NCBI RefSeq assembly: GCF_013375535.1
Contig: NZ_JABXJG010000002.1
Span: 682,001-746,000 of the forward strand
Length of the DNA stretch: 64,000 bases
DNA from: Sphingobium sp. 15-1
Lineage (GTDB): Bacteria; Pseudomonadota; Alphaproteobacteria; Sphingomonadales; Sphingomonadaceae
Reading direction: 5' to 3'
In this document: in pieces, positions 59,801 through 64,000 of the stretch
Layout: each line of letters begins with the position of its first letter
Position numbering within the stretch: position 1 is the first letter of the stretch
Notes under the pieces: generated by a model
Databases searched by the model: none
The model's input: the letters and a program-made list of their open reading frames with translations, nothing else
What the model was told of the DNA's origin: nothing
Position numbers and translations under genes: made by a program

Positions 59801-60785
59801 CCGTCGCGTCCTGAACCAGTCACATCACGACAAGACTTCCATCACCTATATGGATGTCGACCGCCTGAAGCAGACCTTTGCGCAGCTTCGGACCAACGTC
59901 GAAAAGGTGCACGAGCAGTTCCGCCTGCACCGGTGGCGCGAGCCGCTCGAAACCTCGACCGGCGGGACAAACGTGGTGGCGCTTCGGCCCCTCGCCCCTC
60001 CGGTCATCGCCGTGCCGATTTGCCCCGACATCGCCGCGTTCATGGGTTCGGCGCCGTCTGGCGGCTCGCAGGATGTGTCGGAAGACAGCCTCGACGGCAC
60101 GTGGTTCCAGGGGAAGTCGCTCTACTACGTGCGCGGTGAGAGCCTTGGCTTCGCAATTCCCCCGGGTTCGGCCGCGATCGTCGAGTGCGAGCCCTACCCC
60201 GGCCGCGACCACAACCTTGTGATCGCGCGCCACAAGAAGCACACTTTCGCGCGGCGGATCGCGCGCTCTCCGAACGCCATCGGCGTCTCGCTTTCGGCCC
60301 AGATGCCGGATCCGAGGGATAGCCGCGCGACAATGACCTACGACGACAGTGCGGTGCGCCTGTATCGTATCGTCGGCGCGGTGTTCACCGACATGCCACC
60401 GCCTGCCGGCGGCGGCGAGGCGACGCCGATCGAAACCGTACCAGAACTCGATACGGTTCAGATCGCGTATCGTGTGAAGGAGGACAGCGCGATCCCACTG
60501 GCGCTGCCCGGCCAAGTGATTCTCGGCGGCGCCGAGCTGACGCCGGCCCAGCTCGATGGCTGGACGGGCAAGCTGGCGGCGGTGACGCTCGCTGACGGCA
60601 CCAGCATCTTCAAGCGCGTGGGCAGCCGGCTGCCCGGTGCGCTGGGTCATCTCCGGCAATTCGAGACGATTGGCGGCCTAGGTTCCTCGATGGTCGTCGC
60701 CACCGAAGCTGTAAGCGATGTCGGTGATGTTCCCCTGATGACCTCCGCCCGTCGCGTCGTGGGGGTGCTGTACGACGCCGTGTAG
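56880..60785 (+). CDS. SMC/Rad50-like ATPase with tandem S24 (LexA/UmuD)-like C-terminal modules
   Basis: A 1301-residue protein. Order: ~90 residue N-terminal domain; Walker A FEGANGSGKTSILN at about 134-147; long helical middle with a zinc-hook-like CPVC at 480-483; a signature-like HISNASALRGALLG; Walker B TTLVLDDPQELLD at about 805-817 and ITTHDRKFARCL. This is a Rad50/SMC-type plan. After ~1080 two modules resemble the S24 peptidase fold: YVRGESLGFAIPPGSAAIVE (1083-1102) with FARRIAR, and KEDSAIPLALPGQVILGG (1200-1217) with IFKRVGS, which keeps candidate Ser and Lys. The start at 56880 follows GGGGGA; a GTG at 56856 is an alternative. Function is unknown, defence is plausible. Confidence 0.7.
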   Translation: MNEDGARPARDIHLLTTDAVLADLVSGREVIVRDNDRYSLDSDGARSVLDWYRENGGRWAANQNAADIEAIIDAVDGVPPAIATDANPAPTVAGRRLTLKRMVAHRFAGLHVYGRLTDAPDTFVFTPTASVTLFEGANGSGKTSILNAMIWCLTGNLIRSQREPESGMTEFACEITHPDDTVTLHQMSSVTPMPNFGSELPEDGKPIPADTWVELTFVDADGNELPPVRRHQTRNQRGKLQEAEPDLDALGLDPIAWRIATTMPAMLPFLSVGSASQLGQAVARLTGLANLVDLAKHAGNAATRISTRRIKEIEAEIAQVASRYGESVSDLKTILSENSDIAFEGEVPVIDAADTEQRLVDIATHFSDAKAAGLATARTVLGEGFDPQVKADRDDLERNIRPAIEQLARVKDLPSISRLTSLPADEQQLADMREWFAQIDREAATLAELADNPDRAKRAQLYAMVSSWIHRHEHPADGRCPVCTGDLVGARDPVTGEPVADQIAGAQVNRELVAQTVRQWAAKWHGQLLEHLPEAIAAEARKELPSRPVDLVITGMTTELYATDGFRGTLGALAQDSDLLVEETAASLPPFDEPAERTLPPGIAEPADALLDLMKRVDRAIAFANWRKAHAAALSAFIQTVRRGDEDSPDADRAIGRRLKTLLSIIESVAPLNQAGIFVSRLEAARAERSGKVDRIAQCGRAVTALEMLVPLGTLAQAQVDSLRSTLQTRSDHWRSAMYQNATTYAPDLTGTVMDAKGVLGLQVGRDGVNAPAQHISNASALRGALLGFFLAFREYVLRQRGGLTTLVLDDPQELLDNDNRERLARGLSGLASSAQLLITTHDRKFARCLVAEHREGSEHLSVHPVNSVHPTVFVAPAQEEVDRKRGVFLDSPDNHAAAQDYASDLRVFLEARLGDLFDSIAHPAYTTTTKAVTLMPLVDRLRGMVGGGSGELFQHPLVKQFANDPAFAEGADARRVLNQSHHDKTSITYMDVDRLKQTFAQLRTNVEKVHEQFRLHRWREPLETSTGGTNVVALRPLAPPVIAVPICPDIAAFMGSAPSGGSQDVSEDSLDGTWFQGKSLYYVRGESLGFAIPPGSAAIVECEPYPGRDHNLVIARHKKHTFARRIARSPNAIGVSLSAQMPDPRDSRATMTYDDSAVRLYRIVGAVFTDMPPPAGGGEATPIETVPELDTVQIAYRVKEDSAIPLALPGQVILGGAELTPAQLDGWTGKLAAVTLADGTSIFKRVGSRLPGALGHLRQFETIGGLGSSMVVATEAVSDVGDVPLMTSARRVVGVLYDAV

Positions 60786-61029
60786 AGCCTATGTGTCCGC
60801 CTGTTCGACGTGAATATGGGAGGTAATTTCGTCCTGATGACGTCTGGGAGGGGGGCGTAGTTGGCATAACGTTCCTCCCTGAATGAACGTTCGGATGTTT
60901 TACTGGGCGGGTTAAAGGAGACCTTCCGGATCGTCCGACAAAACGGACATGATGACCGGCCCGAGCGCGGCAATGAAATGTCCGCTGCCGGTGAGCGATA
61001 TTTGGCCGCTGAGCGGCGAGGAAGGGTCG

Positions 61030-61833
61030 TTAAAACCCAATCTCGCCCAGGCAGGCCGATGCCTGCCTGACATAGCTGTCGCCGAACAAGCGGGCGTGCA
61101 CGAGCAGCGGCCATAAGCGATATATGGGTTGCCGCTCACGCCACCCTTCTTCGAGACCACAGGCTTCGTAGAATGCGACCGGAGGATTGTCGAACAAGCT
61201 GAGCATCGCCAAATCGACTTCCCGGTGGCCGTAATAGGCTGCCGGATCGATCAAGCCGGATATGCTGACGTCGCTGACCAGAATGTTTCCGCCCCAAAGA
61301 TCGCCATGAAGCAAGGCGGCCGGCGGATGGTCCGGCAGGAACTCGCCCAACCGCCGGACCAGTTCCTCAAGGCGATCCCCCAAATGGCGATCAATATGGG
61401 GAAGATGGCAGCGCAGCCGGTTGTCGCCCCAGAATTCGATCCAGCTGCTTTTCCGACCGTTCAGAATGGCCACGGTTTCGAAGGAATAATCAGAGTCCCA
61501 ACCATAGGCGCCGGCGGTTGGCAGATGCAGATGATCGAGAATGTCCGCAAGGTTTGCCCATGCACGGGCAAGCCGCCCCGCAGCGGGCAGATCCTCCAGG
61601 ATCAGCAATTCGGCTTCCATCGCGAGGATCGTCGGCGTCGGCACGCCCCTTCCGCGCAGCGCCTCCAGCATCGTGGCTTCGACGGCCACCAGCGAGCCGG
61701 TCTTCGCGATCGCCGTCCCCCCACCGACCAAACCAAGCCGGCTGACCGACGAAAGGCTGCCGCCGGAAATTTGCGTCACGCTTTCGACACGAGCCCCCAG
61801 CAAATGGCCCGCCCGCACAAATATCGACCTCAC
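61030..61833 (-). CDS. Fructosamine kinase / aminoglycoside-phosphotransferase-like protein
   Basis: A 267-residue kinase-fold protein. Motifs: an N-terminal GGSLSSVSRLGLVGGGTAIAK segment (in outline), the catalytic loop LLHGDLWGGNILV with the metal/catalytic Asp, and SGLIDPAAYYGHREVDLAML. This pattern is that of fructosamine kinases, which phosphorylate ketoamines on glycated proteins and trigger their breakdown. Full length for the family. It stands alone near the integrase; it could be host chromosomal sequence beyond the element's cargo or true cargo. Confidence 0.8.
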   Translation of the reverse strand: MRSIFVRAGHLLGARVESVTQISGGSLSSVSRLGLVGGGTAIAKTGSLVAVEATMLEALRGRGVPTPTILAMEAELLILEDLPAAGRLARAWANLADILDHLHLPTAGAYGWDSDYSFETVAILNGRKSSWIEFWGDNRLRCHLPHIDRHLGDRLEELVRRLGEFLPDHPPAALLHGDLWGGNILVSDVSISGLIDPAAYYGHREVDLAMLSLFDNPPVAFYEACGLEEGWRERQPIYRLWPLLVHARLFGDSYVRQASACLGEIGF

Positions 61834-62013
61834 ACAGCGATCCCTTATTATCTCCGGTCAGTGATAGGCGCTTTGCGCTGTCAGGCATAGCGACGACGGA
61901 CGGCCCAAACCGTGCCAGGACGCTTCTCCCATGCGCCGACCGGCCCTTGATTGGCGATTGTAAAAGCGGCACAATATGGGCGCGGGCAGACCGGGACAGG
62001 AGCTTGGTTTGCT

Positions 62014-62211
62014 ATGGACGATATGAGTGAGCAATTTCTGCGCCTCAGGGCGGTGATCCAGAAAACCGGGAAGCCCAAGGCTTCCATCTATCGCGACATC
62101 CATCTGGGCACGTTTCCCGCGCCCGAAAAAATAGGCGCCAGGGCAGTGGCCTGGCGCCTGTCGCGGATCATGCGATGGATGCGATCTCCCGCCAATTACC
62201 AGGACGACTGA
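62014..62211 (+). CDS. AlpA-like excisionase / regulator
   Basis: A 65-residue winged-helix protein: MDDMSEQFLRLRAVIQKTGK, PKASIYRDIHLGTFPAPEKI and GARAVAWRLSRIMRWMRSP. The KASIYR...G.FP.P...G.RAVAW pattern is that of AlpA, a small DNA-binding activator of integrase genes and an excision factor in P4-like elements. It is convergent with the integrase and overlaps its 3' end by 16 bases. Its 3' part contains a perfect inverted repeat (GGCGCCAGG/CCTGGCGCC, 62134-62158). A degenerate copy lies at the right edge. Confidence 0.8.
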   Translation: MDDMSEQFLRLRAVIQKTGKPKASIYRDIHLGTFPAPEKIGARAVAWRLSRIMRWMRSPANYQDD

Positions 62212-63482
62212 AACCAGCCCAGCGCTTCGACCGGCTTCTTCTTCGGGGTCTTGTCCTCGATGACGATAGCCTTCGAAGCGCGCTCGGCGTCATCGAGATA
62301 GTCCGCCCACCATTTCATCATCTTCCGGCGGGGATCGAGATAGAGCGCGGCGTTGTAAACGCTCCGCACCCCTTGCGGCACATGGGCAAGCTGCATCTCG
62401 ATCCAGTCGGCGTTAAAGAGCGTCGATTCATTCAATATGGTGCTGGCGACCGAACGGAAGCCATGGACGGTCGCCTTGTCCCCGACGCCCAAACGCCGCA
62501 GTAGGACCAGCATGCGGCTCGAACTGATCGTGTCATCGTTGTTGCCGATGACCGGGAAAAGATATTGCCCGAACCGCTCGTTGCCGAACTTTCCGTAGAC
62601 ATTGAGTTCCCTGAGTTCGCGGAGCAGCTCGACGGCCTGTGGCGGCAGCGGCACCAGATGCTCCAGTTGCATCTTCATGCGCTCGGCGGGAATGCGCCAC
62701 AGCGGCTTGGGTCCGCCCAGGCCTTCGAACTCGCTCCATTGGGCGTGGCGGGTTTCCTGCGTGCGCACCATGGTGAGAATGGTCCACCGCAGGGCAAGAT
62801 GGCTGAGCCGTGAGCCGGAATCGGCGTTGAGCGCCGCATAGAAGCGCGGCAGTTCCGAGATCGGAACCTTGGAGCGATGCTTGACCCGCGCCCGCTTGCG
62901 CATCACTGAGCCGAGGTCGGTACAGGGATCGGACATGACGCGGCCGCTGGGGATGCCATAGCGGAAAATCTCGCTGCAATAGCCCCGGACGCGATGGGCC
63001 ATTTCGAGCGCGCCGCGATCCTGGATCTGCTGCAAGGCTTCGAGCATCATCTGCGGGATGATCGCCCGGACCTTCTTCTTGCCGATGACGGGGAAGATAT
63101 CCGCCTCAAGCCGCCGCTCGATGACGCCGGCATAGCGGGCAGACCACCCTTCCCGTTTCACGGCGAGCCATTCCTCGGCCAGTTGCTGGAAGGTCGTGTT
63201 CTCGGCCTTCACCTCATATTTCTTCAGGAGGCGGATGTGGGCCGGGTCTTTCCCCTCGGCGAGGAGCGCCTTCATCTCCTCGCGCCATACCCGCGCGCGG
63301 TCGATGCTGACCTCGGGATAGGTGCCGCCCTTGAGCGTCTTCTGCCTGTAGTCGAAGCGGTAGGAAAGGCGCCACTGGGCCTTGCCGTTGGGCAGGACGC
63401 AGATGTGCAGGCCGCCGCCATCGGCTTTCTTGACGGGGCGTTCGGAGGGTAAAATCGATTGAATGAGACTGTTGGTCAGCAC
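62196..63482 (-). CDS. int: Tyrosine integrase, P4-type (DUF4102)
   Basis: A 428-residue tyrosine recombinase. The N-terminal DUF4102 arm-binding domain (KKADGGGLHICVLPNGKAQW, RFDYRQKTLKGGTYPEVS) is followed by a SAM-like core-binding domain and the catalytic domain with Arg in MVRTQETRHAQW, the HxxR box VHGFRSVASTIL and the nucleophile Tyr in VYNAALYLDPRRKMM. It would integrate and excise the element. The start is a GTG at 63482, with CAGGAG upstream. Together with AlpA it marks the recombination module at this end of the window. Confidence 0.9.
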   Translation of the reverse strand: MLTNSLIQSILPSERPVKKADGGGLHICVLPNGKAQWRLSYRFDYRQKTLKGGTYPEVSIDRARVWREEMKALLAEGKDPAHIRLLKKYEVKAENTTFQQLAEEWLAVKREGWSARYAGVIERRLEADIFPVIGKKKVRAIIPQMMLEALQQIQDRGALEMAHRVRGYCSEIFRYGIPSGRVMSDPCTDLGSVMRKRARVKHRSKVPISELPRFYAALNADSGSRLSHLALRWTILTMVRTQETRHAQWSEFEGLGGPKPLWRIPAERMKMQLEHLVPLPPQAVELLRELRELNVYGKFGNERFGQYLFPVIGNNDDTISSSRMLVLLRRLGVGDKATVHGFRSVASTILNESTLFNADWIEMQLAHVPQGVRSVYNAALYLDPRRKMMKWWADYLDDAERASKAIVIEDKTPKKKPVEALGWFQSSW

Positions 63483-63675
63483 CGGTCAGGACTCCTGAAA
63501 ACGGTGCGTGGGATTTGAAATCCTGTTCCAAAGACCAACAAAAAGACCAACAAATCCCATGCAAACCACCTGAGCGGTCATGATCCCATAGGAGACCATG
63601 TTACATGAGATAACTGCTTGAAAACAGCAGTTTTTTTGGCGACCTCTTGAAACTTTGTTGGTCCATTTGGACCAA
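63471..63675. repeat. Four GACCAAC repeats upstream of the integrase, possible arm-type sites
   Basis: GTTGGTC at 63471-63477 and 63657-63663, and its complement GACCAAC at 63533-63539 and 63545-63551. The last copy lies in TTGGTCC-ATTT-GGACCAA (63658-63675), an inverted repeat. Clustered short repeats next to int are typical binding sites for the integrase N-domain or AlpA. Confidence 0.5.
63612..63637 (+). terminator. Rho-independent terminator with no visible gene before it
   Basis: AACTGCT-TGAAAAC-AGCAGTT followed by a run of T to 63637. It points rightward, opposite to the integrase, and no plus-strand gene ends just upstream. Confidence 0.65.
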
Positions 63676-63841
63676 AGTTTGGTTGCGGGAGCAGGCTGCT
63701 TAACTGCAATAAGAGTGCGGAGAAACCTCAGCGTTACTCAATTACAAATAGAGCCAAACAAATTCAAAATGATTTCGATCCACAATACATCGCACCTATT
63801 TTAATTAACAATATTATCAAAAGATAATTTCGTGAATAAAC

Positions 63842-64000
63842 GAAGCAAATAAACGGCGCTTACGATACAAGGCAATGATCGAAAAGATAGGCAATCCCAA
63901 AGCTTCGATCTGTCTCGACATAAATTTTAACGAGTTTCCGCCCCCAGTGGGGGTCGGCGCCAGAGCGATACCTGGCGCCTCTCCACATATTTTGATCAAT
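63842..64000 (+). pseudogene. Degenerate second copy of the AlpA-like gene (runs off right edge)
   Basis: The frame from 63842 reads EANKRRLRYKAMIEKIGNPK, then ASICLDINFNEFPPP and GARA. This lines up with EQFLRLRAVIQKTGKPKASI, DIHLGTFPAP and GARA of the intact AlpA at 62014. After GARA a missing base breaks the frame, since W R L S of the intact gene reappears one frame over. Several key residues are lost and the copy is AT-richer, so it is a decayed duplicate. The palindrome GGCGCCAG/CTGGCGCC of the intact gene is still present (63956-63979). Confidence 0.55.

Larger units (their letters stand above)
63483..64000. other. AT-rich region beyond the integrase
   Basis: About 500 bases, clearly richer in A and T than the rest. 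It contains the GACCAAC repeats, a plus-strand terminator hairpin at 63612-63637 and a degenerate alpA copy at 63842-64000. A minus-strand T-arm-like string GGATTTCAAATCCCACGCACC (about 63503-63523) was noticed but no tRNA could be folded around it. The attachment site may lie here. Confidence 0.45.

Noticed and set aside
63503..63523. Possible tRNA 3' end (T-arm-like string on the minus strand)
   Set aside because: No D-arm, anticodon arm or acceptor partner could be found around it; at best an attachment-site remnant.
1..64000. CRISPR arrays
   Set aside because: No regularly spaced repeats of 20-40 bases were seen, nor any cas-like gene.

Overview
The window looks like part of an integrative and conjugative element or conjugative plasmid from an alphaproteobacterium, most likely a sphingomonad (Sphingobium, Sphingomonas or Novosphingobium). 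This is judged from the high GC content and codon use, the F-type transfer operon, the small plasmid-associated families (DUF736, paired DUF2493 proteins) and a lasso peptide cluster of the sphingomonad/caulobacter type. No rRNA, complete tRNA or CRISPR array was seen.

Layout, left to right. (1) 1-6.1 kb, conjugation and plasmid backbone: the N-terminal part of a TraD/VirD4 coupling protein running off the left edge, a ribbon-helix-helix protein, a palindrome-rich region that may hold oriT, a small TraD-like accessory protein, two DUF2493 (SLOG) paralogues, a small unknown and a DUF736 protein; several are followed by their own hairpin terminator. (2) 6.1-8.7 kb, an IS21-family element (istA/istB) flanked by two truncated, unrelated genes. 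(3) 8.9-11 kb, a UPF0158 protein, a frameshifted zinc-finger gene, and a GNAT/DUF1778 toxin-antitoxin pair with a visible operator. (4) 11.5-22.3 kb, a complete lasso peptide system: ECF sigma factor, FecR-like anti-sigma, TonB-dependent receptor and lasso isopeptidase on the plus strand; cyclase, RRE-protease and a 44-residue precursor on the minus strand, then two regulators and an unknown gene. (5) 22.6-45.3 kb, an F-type type IV secretion operon: unknown, dsbC-like, traA, L, E, K, B, V, C, two small membrane proteins, traW, [GNAT/DUF1778 module on the opposite strand], traU, traN in two parts, trbC, S26 peptidase, traF, thioredoxin-like, traH, traG, ending against a convergent small membrane protein that is a candidate entry-exclusion factor. 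(6) 46-49.5 kb, a MatB-like acyl-CoA synthetase and an IS3-family element with a 3-bp target duplication. (7) 49.7-60.8 kb, a defence-like island: TerB-like/BRCT protein, restriction endonuclease-STAND NTPase, a possible GIY-YIG nuclease, an HExxH protein, an AlbA_2 protein and a large SMC/Rad50-like ATPase ending in two S24 (LexA/UmuD)-like modules. (8) 61-64 kb, a fructosamine-kinase-like gene, an AlpA-like excisionase regulator, a tyrosine integrase, probable integrase arm sites and a degenerate second alpA copy at the right edge.

How it fits together: the integrase and AlpA would control mobility, the tra operon and coupling protein transfer, and the cargo (lasso peptide production plus import and linearisation, toxin-antitoxin pairs, defence genes) would favour maintenance. 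The strongest points for follow-up are the unlisted lasso precursor at 20379-20513, the SMC-S24 fusion at 56880-60785, the divergent endonuclease-STAND / nuclease-like pair at 50.4-53.8 kb, and the TraG C-terminus / exclusion candidate at 44.8-45.75 kb. All function assignments come from reading motifs and remembered family features; no database search was run.
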